DNA of 64,000 nt. Source: Paramecium pentaurelia (Eukaryota; Ciliophora; Oligohymenophorea; Peniculida; Parameciidae). The stretch covers positions 301,151 through 365,150 of the forward strand of contig CAJJDO010000022.1 in the NCBI GenBank assembly GCA_905183005.1, written 5' to 3'. A program made the position numbers and the translations under genes. The notes under the pieces are model-generated. The model was given only the letters and a program-made list of their open reading frames with translations. It searched no databases and was not told the origin of the DNA. Shown piece after piece: positions 1-11,745 of this stretch; positions within the stretch are counted from its first letter, which is position 1, and every line of letters begins with the position of its first letter.

Positions 1-1760
1 TAAGTTGATTTAAAAACACAACTATTAATTGAATCATCACTTACAATTTAATTCTCAACTTAACAATTACTACTGCAACCTAAACATTCGTTTCCATATA
101 ATTAATAACCAAAATTACAAGATGTACATTAAATTTTGATAGGAATATCATTTAAAAAAGTTTCTTTTAATGAATTACTAATAGGTTCCATTTTATATAA
201 ATAATCTGTAAAATTATAGGTCTAAGAGTATTGCCAACATTATTAACAATTATTTGGACAGGCATCACAAAAACCAGTAAAGATATTTGGATAATATCCA
301 TTACTACACTAAATACATTAATATAATGTTTAAGCAGCTCTTGTGAATATCTATCCTGAATCATCTATGTATTATGTTTGATCCAAACTCTTATAAGAAA
401 AGCAACTTTAACAATACTTTATATACGAAGTACATGAACTAGAACAAGTATTACTTTGTTAATTCAGTATAATATTATTCACACATTATCTACATTTTAA
501 AGTTGTATCTTCATATTTCCTATCACATTAATCTAAAGCTGGAACTGAATGTACACAACTTTATTTATCTGCACTAACAGTATAACCACTAATACATTTG
601 AAACATAATAAATTTGATACAAGATCATCAACTTTACTAGGTTCAAAATCATAATCCATTGTTGTAACATCCCCTCTTATATTAAAATAACACAAATCAC
701 ATTTTGGTATTTGACATGTTACACAGTCTATTCCATTATGACTTACAAAACTTTTAGTGGAACATTGTCTACATCTTTTAATATATTAATTTTATTAGAT
801 TCTATCAAGAATCTTTACCATTGTTCTAGTTGGATAACGATATTGAGCATTTAATGAATAGGTTACATACTCACATCTTTAACATTCATTACCACACTCT
901 TCACATTTTCTCTAATCCAAAGAGGCTACCATGCCTTCTTTACATTTTGTACATATTGTCTACAATTAAACAATAAAGCAATTTAAACAACCATTTTCAC
1001 ATTTTTGACATAACCCATTTTATATCATATAACCATCATTACACTAAGTGCATTAGCCATTTGAACATTTCAAACAATCTGGTGGACAACTAATACACAT
1101 TTGATTTTTAAATTCATAAGTTAATAAACACTCTATACCCATTATGTTACTATCCTCAGCATAAGGTGATGTAATACTGTTACAATTTTCAGTTGTTTCT
1201 GGTATACAAAATCTCTTACAACCTGAACAAATATAAGTTTCATATATATATTGAACCTATATACATAATATAATGTATTTACATCTCTTGTTATTGAATC
1301 CAAATTAACTCCATTTGAAATTGATGGACCAATAAAATATAATTCAGTGTATTCCTTTGATTTACGAACATATGTTCCTTTTATAAAATCTCCGCTTTCA
1401 ATTGTATATTCATAAGAACAAGTTCTATTACTTGACCAGGTATAAGGATGTTCGACACAATCCATGCAATATAAAGTAAAGCTATCAATCACTTTTTAAT
1501 AAGGACTACATAGCTATCTTTTCTTACCATTATACACAGACATTTCCGAATTAAAGGAAGTATCCATATTCACATTAAATCTATTAGTTTTCACAATTAA
1601 ATTATCCTAATGAGCATAATTCCTAACAAACTCCATTTTCAGATGTTTTACACCCCATTTCTATTTGTTATCTAAGAATATGTATTATATTTTACAAGAT
1701 TATCTGGTTTCTTATAGTTGGCACAAACTAAATTAGGGTAATAGTAAAAAGAAGTAACAT
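1..1760 (-). CDS. Cysteine-rich furin-like repeat protein (3' end outside window)
   Basis: Read with UAA/UAG as Gln, the minus strand is open from an ATG at 1760 to the window edge. The start MLLLFTITLI is a probable signal peptide. The rest is dominated by spaced Cys motifs such as CISCPPDCLKCSNGQC, CEECGNECQRCEY, CRQCSTKSF and CDACPNNCQQC, typical of furin-like/growth-factor-receptor Cys-rich repeats of large ciliate secreted or membrane proteins. Three small introns are inferred: 1672-1695 (24 nt, frame-neutral, so optional), 1506-1527 (22 nt) and 1257-1282 (26 nt); the last two are needed to keep the Cys pattern in frame. The C-terminus, where a membrane span might lie, is not in the window. 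It lacks the regular CxxW spacing of immobilisation antigens. Exact role unknown. Confidence 0.8.
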
Positions 1761-2224
1761 TAATATTAATTTTAAAATTATTTTTTATTTATTCAGTTTA
1801 TCATTAATACCTGTAAATATTTAAATATGATCACATAATCATTCTGTCATTAATAATTCTTAATTTTTAAGAAATTCTTGAATGATTATTTTATATTTTT
1901 ACAATATATAATAAAAAAAGCTTTATATTTTTTAGATTTTAATAATCAATATCATTATTATTGATTATATCAAAATATGAAATAGAATAATTAATAATTA
2001 TTTTGTCTACACTTTGGATTATTAAATATTCTTACATTGTGTTAATTAATAAATATAATCATCAATTATATAATAATATAATTGATGATTTTGTCATTTT
2101 AAAATAATATTTTTCATAATCCTTATTGATTATAATATTATAAGAAATATTATAAGAAATTCTTATTTATGTAATTTTGATATTTTATAGTTAGATAATA
2201 AAAACCAAATTAAAATGTTTAATT
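1761..2224. other. Intergenic region, no gene seen
   Basis: AT-rich spacer between two minus-strand genes. No open frame with ciliate codon character was found on either strand; it holds A/T runs only. It should contain the promoter of the Cys-rich gene to its left. Confidence 0.6.
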
Positions 2225-4230
2225 TCAATTCTGGGTTAATTCTTCTACAAAATCTTTTAATAAACCTTTCAAATCCTCAGTAATTTAACTAACCAATTTA
2301 ATTAAAGTTTCATTAGTTTTGGATATAACAAATTACAATCTTCCTTCTTCAGTATCATTCTTTTATATTTCTACTCTAATAAATATCAAATTAAATATAA
2401 TACTTATTAGAAATCTTTTCTTCTCTTAATCTTTTCTTTTCAGCAAACCATTTGTAGATTTACTTCTATATTTATTCAAAACTATATGTCAAACTATTTA
2501 ATTAAAATTCAATTTATGTAACTTAATTCATTATAGAATTTTAATGTTTAGAATCTAAATATCTATTATAAATATTTACAATTTGATTAAAATAATTTCT
2601 AAGTCTCTAAAACATACTTAATATTCTCTTCAGTAACGATTGATGATAATTATAATGTAGAAATTTAACTGAATTTATCAATTGGTTCATAAAATTAGTT
2701 TAAACACTATTTAAATTTGTTTAATTCAAGCTTCTTATTTTCAAGGTTCTTATAATGCTATTAAACCTATCTATATTCTTCTTAAAATTTAGCTTCTATT
2801 TCTTTTTCCCCTTTAAAATAATCAACAATATCCATTATAGATTTACCTACAATCATTTCCTTTAATTTTTATTTTCTAGTAAATTCATCAGGATCTGGTA
2901 AAAAGGTATCCTCATCTTAATTATCTCCTTTGCAATATCTAAGTTCTTTTAAAATTAAATCAAATTTCTTATCATTACTTAAAAAAGACAGCAATATCTA
3001 ATCTTCCCTATACTTAGTTAAATATTATAAAAATAACTACAATTATTCTTACCTTTAGGATATAAACTCTGCATTTTCAACTACCAGATTCTTTATACTA
3101 GCAATAACACCTTCTCTCTCTGGTAAACTAGGAATTATATCTCCTAATTTGGACTTTGTAAAATATTATTGAAGCATAGTAAAATCAGTATATCTTCTAT
3201 GAACTTAATATTTAGTATATGTTCCTTAATGAGGGTCAGTACGGATTTCTGAACATACTGTGTATGTGTAATAAGTTTATGAAAATGGTCCATCTTTAAA
3301 TGATTAATAACCTGAAATCCAAACAAATATATCTTTAGACTCATCTCTCTTCAAAAGGTCATCTTCATCTTCACTAATTTCAATAAAATCAGGTTTTTTT
3401 TCCTAGATTTTAGGAGGTATTACATTAGATTCTGTTATAATAACTTAATTATTATCTAAATATTAAGTATTAGAATTATTATTCCCAAATGTAAAGGTAA
3501 TATTACTTTATTAAACAGTTTTATTTTCATTTATATATATGTCATCAATCTCATTTATTATAGGTTATTTATCTTCTTTGAATTAAGTATTATCTTCAAT
3601 ATTATTTTCAATTATTTTTTAATCTTATTCAGATTATTCATTAATATTATTTTATGTTTAGACTTAATTTATAATCTCATTACATTATTCAATTTCATTT
3701 ATAATTTCTGTTGATATTTTCTCCTTATTTTCAGTGTTTTCTACTTTTTCTTTTTAAATTTATTAATTTGGATTACATTTTATCTCTGAAGGAGTTGAAC
3801 TTTTCTATCTTTCTAAAGGTGGTGGTTCTTTTACTAAATTTTATAAATTTTTAAGAGCAATCATTGACTTGTCTAAAAGATCTTCTGGATTTGGAGGTTA
3901 AAATGACTTTTTCAAGTTCTATTTGCTGTTGACTCTAAGTGGAAATTGCAATTTTATTGTATTAATATTACAAGTTTCAATGTCCACTTGATTTTGCAAA
4001 CATTATATATACCTGAGAGTTGTAAAGAATCCTTCTCTATTCAATTCATCAGATTTTTACTGAGAGAATACTTTTTTTAATATTAAATCAGCCTGAGCTT
4101 CTGTAATAGAAAATTAACCTATTATTATTTTTTTAGTTTTTTTAAAATCTAAATTGACTTTTGCCTTCATCACTTTATCATACTTTTCTTAATAAGAACG
4201 TAATTCATTTTGGTTTAGTTCAAACAACAT
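2225..4230 (-). CDS. PX-domain sorting nexin-like protein
   Basis: The start at 4230 begins MLFELNQNELRSYQEKYDKV, a helical N-terminal region that weakly recalls an EH domain. An acidic, Gln/Asn-rich linker of roughly 200 residues follows. A clear PX domain follows it: FVWISGYQSFKDGPFSQTYY, then VHRRYTDFTMLQQYF and IIPSLPER, the phosphoinositide-binding RRYxDF and PxxP-like elements. At least one short intron follows the PX domain near 3020-3055. The C-terminal third is helical and charged (KNLENKKLELNKFKQ) like the BAR-type region of Vps5/SNX1-type nexins, ending EELTQN before TGA at 2225-2227. Sorting nexins bind PI3P on endosomes and sort cargo. The PX call is firm; the BAR and EH suggestions are inference. 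Confidence 0.8.
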
Positions 4231-4760
4231 CTAATATATAAAAATAATAATATAATATTTTTCCACAAAATTGCTATTTAATTGAATATATATCAAATAT
4301 ATAAGTAAAAATAAACATCTATTCAATTAAGAAATCTATATCAAATATAAATAAAAATAATTTATTTTATCTTCCTAAAAAATAAATAAAGTATTTTATT
4401 TTTTACAAGATGATTATTATACTGCGAAGAAATATATAGAAATTTTGATAATTTATCAAACCAATAAATTCACATAAATATTTAGTTAGAATCCATCTAT
4501 TTTATTGATTAGATATGTTATGTTGTGAAAATAAGATCAAAAAATTTTAATTTAATCATAGAGTACAATTATCATTCAAAAACCAATAATTTTTTTAATT
4601 CACTTTTAAAAATAGTCTGAAATAAATTATCACTTAAATAAAAAATTCTAAATTGAAATAGAAATCAAGTTAATCCTTATTTATTAAGGATACTTTAAAA
4701 ACAGCAATAATTTTATTTATATAAAATATTTAAATATTATTTTTATTGCAGTTAATAACA
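4231..4760. other. Divergent intergenic region
   Basis: Spacer between the sorting nexin (minus) and the TPPP-like gene (plus), so it should hold both promoters. It is AT-rich with many A and T runs. I see no convincing coding frame, RNA gene or defined motif. Confidence 0.55.
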
Positions 4761-6851
4761 ATGTCGAATTCTCTAAAATAATCTGCACCTTTAGCTACTA
4801 TTAATCAGAAAGGCAATAATCCATTTCCAAAATATGAAGACATCCGTATAGGTCCTCCTATTGTACGTTCCAATCCTTAATAAATTAAAGACAAACCTTA
4901 CTTTTAGCAACAAGATAAAAAGTTAAGTCAATCCTAAGTTCATAGATAAAAAGGATAGCAAGAATCAGTAATTGTTTAGCATATACGAATTATTTTTATG
5001 TTTTATGTGTAATTTGGCAATAAAACAAACATTTAATATTTAAAATCAAGTAAATTCATAAAAGCAATGGCAGATGCTGAAATAATTACATAGGGTAATT
5101 TTATATAATTATAATTAGAAATAACTAGCAAAGATCTTGATATTTTGTATTACTAAATAACAAAAAATACAGAAACTCTAACATTAGATTAATTTAAAGA
5201 TTTACTTTTAAAAATAGCAACTAAATTATATAAAATTCCTGAACAATCAAAGTCTTTTGTTTTACTTTATAAAAATCATTTATCAAAGTTATTTGAAAAA
5301 ATAAATGATTAAACAGATTTTGGTTAAGATTTAAAGAGAATTGAAGCATGTCGTAGTTTAATAGATGAATAATTTTTGGAAATAATATCTTAGGTATAAG
5401 GATTATTGTGTAAAATACATGGATTTATATTTTAAGATTAAAGTTAAAAGATTTCTTAAATTTAAAGTTAATACATGCATTTTTTATAATAATTTGAAAT
5501 AATTCCATTAATTATTACTTAGACAAAAGGTTAAATGATATTTTTTGATTTATTTCATAGGGATTCAATTTTAAATTTAAAGAATGATGGAAAATTTATA
5601 TTTAATTTTTCAAAATTTGTAGAAAGTTTATTGATTATATCATTTCATTAAGTTTAAGAAGACAATTAAAATGGATTAGATTTGTTTTTTTAATTACTTG
5701 AAAAATTGGAGAATTCTCCAGGATTTTAAAGTTTTTCAAAATAAAATAATTAAACAAAAAATGAATAAACATAATTAGTAATGGCATTAAGTAGAGTTAA
5801 TTCTGCAAAATAGAGTAGAATTTCAACAGTTTATTAATAATAATAATCAAATTCAAATTTAAAATAATCATAATAAATAGTTGAAGATAGTAAATAATTA
5901 TAATATAATTCATAAATACCTTATGAAAAAGAGTTAAGAAATGTATTCGAATATTATTCATAAATAGGAGAACCTTTAAACTTAGTAAATTTAAAAAGTA
6001 TAAAATATAAAAAACTTCTATAAAATTGTGGTATAATAGGGACTTTAATAACTTAAGTTGATGCAGATATGTTTTATATTTAATCAACACCTAAAAAGAG
6101 ATTGGATTCAACCAAAAGTCCAAAATTTAAAGTAAATAAATTATATGATAATGATAATTAAAATGGTAAAATGGATTTTACAAACTTTTATAATTCTTTA
6201 TAGTTAATAGCAGAGAAATTTAATGGCAATGATATTACAGGATTGATTGAATAATATTTGATACCACATGAAAATTAGTTAAGAATAGAAAAATAAGAAC
6301 ATATATTATAGATTTTAATGTTGATTTTAGATGATCCAAAAATAGTAAGTGAATTTATAATTATATTTAGATTAAATTATATGAAATTATGTAAGAACAT
6401 TTTGAACCATATTATAATCATTATACAAAAGATTTAATGACTTTATCAGGCTTTATGAAATTTTGTTAAGATTTTGAATTGGCAAATTCAATGGTATCAA
6501 AAGGATAACTTATGCATGTTTTTAAAGCAATTGCATCTTTAAATAATACTGATACTATAGATAGACATTAGTTTGTTGAAGCCATAAGTGTAATCGCTAT
6601 TTTAATTTACAATAATGTTAATGATAATGAATAAAAAGTAATATTAATCTGATCAATAGATTATCTATTTATTAGAAAGAATAACTTAAAGTGATGGAGC
6701 TATTAAAGTATCTAAATAATTAGGAATAATGAAAAATCCATAAAATACAAATTTAATTTAATTATTTCGTTATCAATCTTATAAAGAAATAACAAACAAA
6801 GAAGAAGTAAACTTTAATAATATAGTAAACTAAATATAAGATGATTTTTGA
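4761..6851 (+). CDS. p25-alpha (TPPP)-like domain protein, probably ciliary or cytoskeletal
   Basis: ATG at 4761 opens a long frame (about 680 residues) closed by TGA at 6849-6851. Two short introns, 6348-6373 (26 nt, GTAAGTGAAT..TTAG) and 6637-6658 (22 nt), restore frame. Residues around 390-470 resemble the p25-alpha/TPPP fold: LRNVFEYYSQIGEPLN, KYKKLLQNCGIIGTLITQVD, MDFTNFYNSLQLIAEKF. A second helical block follows (LSGFMKFCQDFELANSMVSK and HQFVEAISVIAIL), a pattern seen in ciliate EF-hand-like axonemal proteins. The N-terminal half is Gln/Ser-rich with no recognised domain. TPPP proteins bind and bundle tubulin, so a microtubule role is plausible. The domain call is by eye and moderate. 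Confidence 0.65.
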
Positions 6852-6895
6852 TTTAATATATATATTGATATATTTATATAATAGTTATAAAATTT

Positions 6896-7504
6896 TCAAT
6901 AATAATAACTATCATGATCATCATTTTATGACTTTTCTTTTGCGGCAGAAGACTAAAAACTTTTAGAAGAACTAGATAATCCTTAATTTATTTTAAAAGA
7001 ATTCTCAGATTCATCATCATAATTTTAATAGCTTATTTCATTAATTTCTTTAATATCATCTTCATCTATTTCACTTTATCCATCAAAAATCTTTCTCCAT
7101 TCTGGGATTTCATGTTGAGGATTATTATTTTACTTATTTTATTATTATTATTAGATTTAATTATTATTTCTTTAAGGAATATTGTTTCCAAATTATTGAG
7201 CAGCAATGAGTTACATTTCTTTAAATAAATCAGCATCTTCTGCTTTTTTTGAATCCAATTAATTATATCTACATTAAGCAATATGATTCTCCATTTTAGA
7301 TTTAAGAACAATATGCAAACAATTATATGGACAAGTATCATATTTATGTCCTAATTTATATTGTAAAATAATACCTTTTTCTCTTTTATCTTTACAACCT
7401 TTAGTTATATGAAACCATAATTTACTAAATGGCATTTAATGTTTCTTATTATATGGACAAATAACTTCAAAATCATGACGAAAGTCTCCTTTTTTAAAAC
7501 TCAT
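6896..7504 (-). CDS. Tandem CHHC zinc finger protein, GTSF1/Asterix-like
   Basis: An intronless 202-residue frame runs from ATG at 7504 to TGA at 6896-6898. The N-terminus carries two U11-48K-type CHHC fingers: VICPYNKKHQMPFSKLWFH plus ITKGC (C-x5-H-x9-H-x4-C) and TCPYNCLHIVLKSKMENH plus IAQC (C-x5-H-x9-H-x3-C). Two adjacent CHHC fingers followed by a disordered acidic tail is the architecture of GTSF1 (gametocyte-specific factor 1/Asterix), which binds PIWI-clade Argonautes. The tail here is Asn/Gln-rich then acidic (DGQSEIDEDDIKEINE), ending DDDHDSYYY. In ciliates, Gtsf1-type proteins are linked to PIWI and PRC2 during programmed genome rearrangement. Alternatives are a U11-48K splicing factor or TRM13-type methyltransferase, but both are usually larger and carry other domains. 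Whether this is the paralogue active in meiosis cannot be told from sequence. Confidence 0.82.
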
Positions 7505-7551
7505 TTATTTGAATGATTAATAATATAATTTAATAATTATATAATGATTTT

Positions 7552-8063
7552 CATTATTTTAATGTACTCAAAGCACAACACATTCCACAACATCCACAAC
7601 AAAATAAAATTGATATAATTATTAGATATATAACTGTGAATGTTCTTAAGTTTCCACATGGTTCTTATAAGTAAAGAGCATACTTTAAATTTAAATAATA
7701 AAATAATTACCGCAAACAATATAATAAAAATAACTCCAACTATTCCAGAGAGTAGCTATATGCAATCAATACCTGAATTACATCCTTCATCTTTTATCAA
7801 TCTTGATATCATCCATATTAAACTATAAAAAAATTCATTTGAAAATTAACATTATAAATATAGCAAAAGTAATGCAAAAAATCGAATAGTTATGTGTATA
7901 ATTTCTCAATTTAAAACAATCTTCACTTTCTATTTAATATTTTCATATAATTTATTTTACCATATAATTCTTCTTGAGATGAAAAATAATAAAATGATCC
8001 TCCAATAATTGCAGATGATATTAGAGTTAACCAGGCAGCTTATTATCTTGTTTTAGAATCCAT
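7552..8063 (-). CDS. Small multi-pass membrane protein A
   Basis: ATG at 8063 gives MDSKTRQQAAWLTLISSAII, a first membrane segment. Introns are inferred from frame: a 31-nt one after QEELY, a 28-nt one within the FAIFII segment, and a 28-nt one ending AAG after IVGVIFIILFA. The mature frame then reads EDCFKLRNYTHN, a second hydrophobic stretch, GCNSGIDCIQLL, a third, and PCGNLRTFTVIYLIIIS followed by a Cys-rich end (CCGCCGMCCALSTLKQ) with TGA at 7552-7554. Four hydrophobic segments and a Cys cluster suggest a small palmitoylated membrane protein. It sits in tandem with a similar gene (8183-8780). Family not recognised; the splice pattern is by eye. Confidence 0.6.
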
Positions 8064-8182
8064 TTTAAATAATATTTAATTAAAAACGATAAGCAAGATA
8101 TATTATATATAAAAGTTCTTCTAATAAAGAGAAGACCAAACCAAAATCTTGATATTTTATTGATTGTACAAATGTTTTCTCA

Positions 8183-8780
8183 TCATTTTTGGCTTGATGC
8201 TACTGCTGCAAGGCATACTAAACAGCAACTCAATAAAAATCCAAGAATTATTAAAATTGTGAAAACCCACACCAATGTATTCAAACTTCCACATTCCTCT
8301 TTTTGTGCCAAAGCAATCTTTTTTATTATTAATCCTTTACCCATAACATTATCCAAATTACAAAAGAAAATATTCCATAAACTGTGTTCATTACTCCCTC
8401 TGCTGACAAAAGAAAACTAGTGCTATTAGTGCTGCAAGAATAAATTAACAATAGACTATAATATATATATTCTTATACGTATGAATTAAAACAAGTAACA
8501 AAGTAGCAACACCTAAAATATAAGAAAATTTTTTCAACTAAATGCAACTATTCTCATCACCTAAAAATCAAATAATTATTACCATAATATCCAGGAGTGG
8601 TTGAAAACAAATAAAATAATAATCCGTATATTGCTTAGAAAATGATGGTACATATTTATGAAGTCCAAACAGTAGAGTTCTATTACTTTTACAACCTAAT
8701 AGTATAATAATTAAAGGGGATAACCTATTGTTTTCTATATTAATGATTTGGTTGAGATTTTCCAATTATTCGTTGTCCAT
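8183..8780 (-). CDS. Small multi-pass membrane protein B
   Basis: ATG at 8780 opens MDNEQLENLNQIINIENN. After a 29-nt intron the frame continues QICTIIFQAIYGLLFYLFST, then GYYGDENSCIQLKKFSYIL, two more hydrophobic stretches (GVMNTVYGIFSFVIWIML and VWVFTILIILGFLL), ending CCLVCLAAVASSQK before TGA at 8183-8185. Four introns restore frame; one ends AAG rather than TAG. Its layout (short soluble N-terminus, four membrane spans, a DENSC/EDC-like loop and a Cys-rich end) resembles the neighbouring gene A, so the two may be an old tandem pair; similarity is low and by eye. Function unknown. Confidence 0.65.
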
Positions 8781-9180
8781 AATTTCAAAAACGATAAATA
8801 AAATAATCACTTCTTGTTATTAGATTTGCAATTATGATTCACAGTCCTTAACTCAAATTTCTTTATTGCATAATAAAAACAAAAGAAAATCAAAAATATA
8901 TCAAAATATACTTCGCAAACAAATTCTATTTTATTATGAACCATGGTGTTTTATAATATATTAATCACAAATAAACGAAAATCTCATATTAAAAAAAAAT
9001 TTTTTTGATAAAATAAATATTTTCTGCCTTTTTCTTCATAGAAATATATGTAATAGTAACATAATCAAATCTGTTATTTATATCTTCAAATTTGTGTGGT
9101 TTTTAAGTTATAATATATTAAATATTTTATTTCTCTATTATATTAATTTTATAAATTATTTATATATATAATTATTGATA
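8781..9180. other. Intergenic, nothing recognised
   Basis: AT-rich sequence with long A and T runs. No frame longer than about 25 codons looks coding on either strand. Confidence 0.5.
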
Positions 9181-9189
9181 ATTATTTTT

Positions 9190-9527
9190 ACCTCAAAAAT
9201 ATTTTTATGGATATCAATTTCTTTACAATATTTTTTGATTTATTCATAAATGATAGTAGATGATTATACAAACTAGTCAGATTTCAAGGAATTGTAACAT
9301 ACTTCCTGGAGGTTGACAATCCATATCTTAGTTTATCTTCTAATATACATGGTTAGTAGACAAATACTAGTTAGTATTATAAGGAGAATTGAGTTAATGT
9401 TCTTCAACTACTATGATGTGAATAATTTTTTAATTTTTTTCTTTATTTTTAAGTCAAATTTCTAATTCATTTCAGCTGCTCTAAGTTCTTTGATTTAAAT
9501 GGAAACAAGTATGTGCTCATTTATTTT
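9190..9527 (-). other. Unresolved small gene or decayed ORF
   Basis: An ATG at 9525-9527 starts MSTYL; a possible 26-nt intron then leads to AAEMNQKFDLKIKKK and a hydrophobic stretch (SILLIILTSICLLTMYI). A different minus-strand frame just downstream reads VVEEHQLNSPYNTNQYL and DMDCQPPG and looks more protein-like, but no short intron joins the two frames. The plus strand also has a plausible short frame here. Candidates are a small gene I cannot splice, a frameshifted pseudogene, or a base-call error in the T6/T7 runs near 9427-9450. The PYNTNQYL string recalls the HEXIM PYNT motif but is too short to name. Confidence 0.25.
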
Positions 9528-9645
9528 TTAAGTAATTTTTAATTATAAAAATGATGTATGTTAAAAAAAAAACATTTAAAGTAAAAATTAGGAGGGTTAA
9601 TCTTAAGTATATAATATTATATTAAATTTAATTTTGATATTATAA

Positions 9646-10939
9646 TCATTCTAATACCTCTCTTACTTTAAATAACTTTGATTATCGAATAGACTCTTAT
9701 ATAAATAATCTGACTTTTTCAACTTCATGATCAGGAGTCAATCCATGTGATAAATTGATAATATATCTTCTAGTTGTTTGTAATTTTTCAATCATTTAAG
9801 ATACTCTTTTTTTTAAGATCTGTTAAGTACCATACAATACCTAGAAAATATAATAAAAAATACTCCAGGTTCAAGATTTCCTTGAATAGTTCTATCACTT
9901 TCAATAATTTTGATCAAGACTTCATCACTTACATTAGAATCCAACTAAAATCCATCAACCAAAGGAGTTTCACCTAAGTACATTTTTAGAAAAGTCAAGA
10001 TAACTTCAACTCCATTTTAATCTTTAGCAAACATTATTAATGGAGTTGTTGGACACTCTTATTTAAATTCTTCTAATAATATTCTTAATGATGGAATTAC
10101 AAATTCTTTATAATCAATAGATGGAATTTATCTAATATATAATGATAATTAATACCCAGCAAAGGAATCAAAAATCTATATAACTTAAGCTCCTCCTTCT
10201 TTGACTTAATTAATTAAATATTAAGCACTTTCTTTAGCAATTAAATCTAAGACTTTTCTGGTTTCTTAAGTGTATTAATATAACCATTTTTTAGTTTTTA
10301 AAAACATTTTGGATGTTTCACCTTCAACCATATAAGAAAAAACTGTGAATGGAGCACCACAGAAACCAATTAGAGTTTATTTTCCTTATAATGCTTATCT
10401 TGTTAAATATAATGCATCATAAACATGTTCTAGACTTTCAGGATCTGGAGATTTAATTCTATTAATATCATCAATAGTTTCTAATTTATTTTTGATTACA
10501 GGACCTTTTTCTTTATCCATTATAATCTAAGAAATGTTATTAATATTATAATACTTCCATTCCCATAGCTTTTGGAAGTGTTAGTATATCTGAGAATATA
10601 ATAGCAGCATCTATTTCAAATTGTTTTATTGGTTATAAAGTGATTTCAGCTGCAATAAATGGATCTTAACATGCATCAAAGAAATCTCTATTTTTCATGA
10701 TTTCTTTGAATTCAGGAAGATATCTTCCTGCTTATCTGAATTAAATGAATTTAATACCTCATCATCCAGATTGGAGCACGATCAAATTAAGCAAAAGATT
10801 AAAACGCATCTAATATTCTAGTATTAGTTTGACGAGGAAAGGTTTTATTAGTTTTCCTCATTTCTCTTAGGTTCTCTTTGGTAATTTTTAATTTGTCTAT
10901 TGTTTCCTTAAGTATTTTAAGAGTTTCAGAGTTTTCCAT
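9646..10939 (-). CDS. UROD: Uroporphyrinogen decarboxylase
   Basis: ATG at 10939, TGA at 9646-9648, with short introns (one at about 10738-10759). The protein decarboxylates the four acetate side chains of uroporphyrinogen III to give coproporphyrinogen III in haem synthesis. Family hallmarks are present: APIWMMRQAGRYLPEF with the Arg/Gly loop that binds substrate carboxylates, IIFSDILTLPKAMGM with the catalytic Asp, GFCGAPFTVFSYMVEG, and near the end INLSHGLTPDH. About 400 residues is usual for the family including a modest N-terminal extension. It is divergently arranged with the Rab gene, only 72 bp between the two ATGs, so they may share a bidirectional promoter. Confidence 0.95.
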
Positions 10940-11011
10940 AATTTTTATAGATATATTAAATATAGAAATGTGATAATTTGGGAATACTTAAAATAAATAA
11001 TAATTATTTAG

Positions 11012-11713
11012 ATGTCATAATACCACTATTTATTCAAATTTATTATAGTAGGAGATGGAAGTGTAGGAAAGTCTTGTATATTGTTGAGATACACAGAGAA
11101 ATAATTTCGAGATGAACATGACACTACAATAGGAGTTGAATTTGGATCATAAGTATTTGTAAAGAATGAAAAAACAATAAAAATATAAATTTGGGATACA
11201 GCAGGATAAGATTCTTTCAAATCAATTACAAGATCTTATTATAAAGGGTATATAATTGAGAATCAAGTTTAGATCGATAGGAGTGTTACTTGTATTTGAT
11301 ATCACAAATGAGGAATCATTCCACAATGTATTAAAGTGGTATAATGAAGTCAATGATTAAGCTGCTTAAAATTGCTAAATAGTATTGGTAGGCAATAAAG
11401 TTGATTTGGAATCCCAGTATATATTATACATTATATATTAAAGTCGTAAAATATCAACTCTCTAAGCAAAAGCATTTGCTGATTAACACAAAATGTAATA
11501 CATTGAAACTTCTGCAAAAACGAATTATAATATAGATTAATTATTTGAGAATACAGCCATGGAAATAGTTGATAAAATAGAAAAGAAATAAATTGAATTT
11601 ACTTCAGAAGTATAAATTATTATTTAAATATTAAATAGGATAGTGGCATTAAATTAGGTAATTACTATAAATAATAAAATACAAAAAAATAAGAGGATGA
11701 TTGCAAATGCTGA
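11012..11713 (+). CDS. Rab-family small GTPase
   Basis: ATG at 11012 reads MSQYHYLFKFIIVGDGSVGK. All G motifs are intact: P-loop GDGSVGKS, switch I TTIGVEF, WDTAGQ, GNKVDL (NKxD) and ETSAKT. Three introns: about 11249-11273, 11417-11443 (27 nt, ending AAG) and about 11611-11639. The C-terminus is EDDCKC with terminal Cys residues for geranylgeranylation, then TGA at 11711-11713. Closest by eye to the Rab2/4/14 group, acting in vesicle traffic; the subtype is not settled. It converges with the next minus-strand gene, 32 bp between stops. Confidence 0.93.
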
Positions 11714-11745
11714 TTATTTAAAATTAACAAAGTATCATCAGTTAT

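Noticed and set aside
1..1760. Immobilisation (surface) antigen
   Set aside because: Cys spacing is furin-like and lacks the regular CxxW PSA units; the true PSA-like gene is at 32292-32877.
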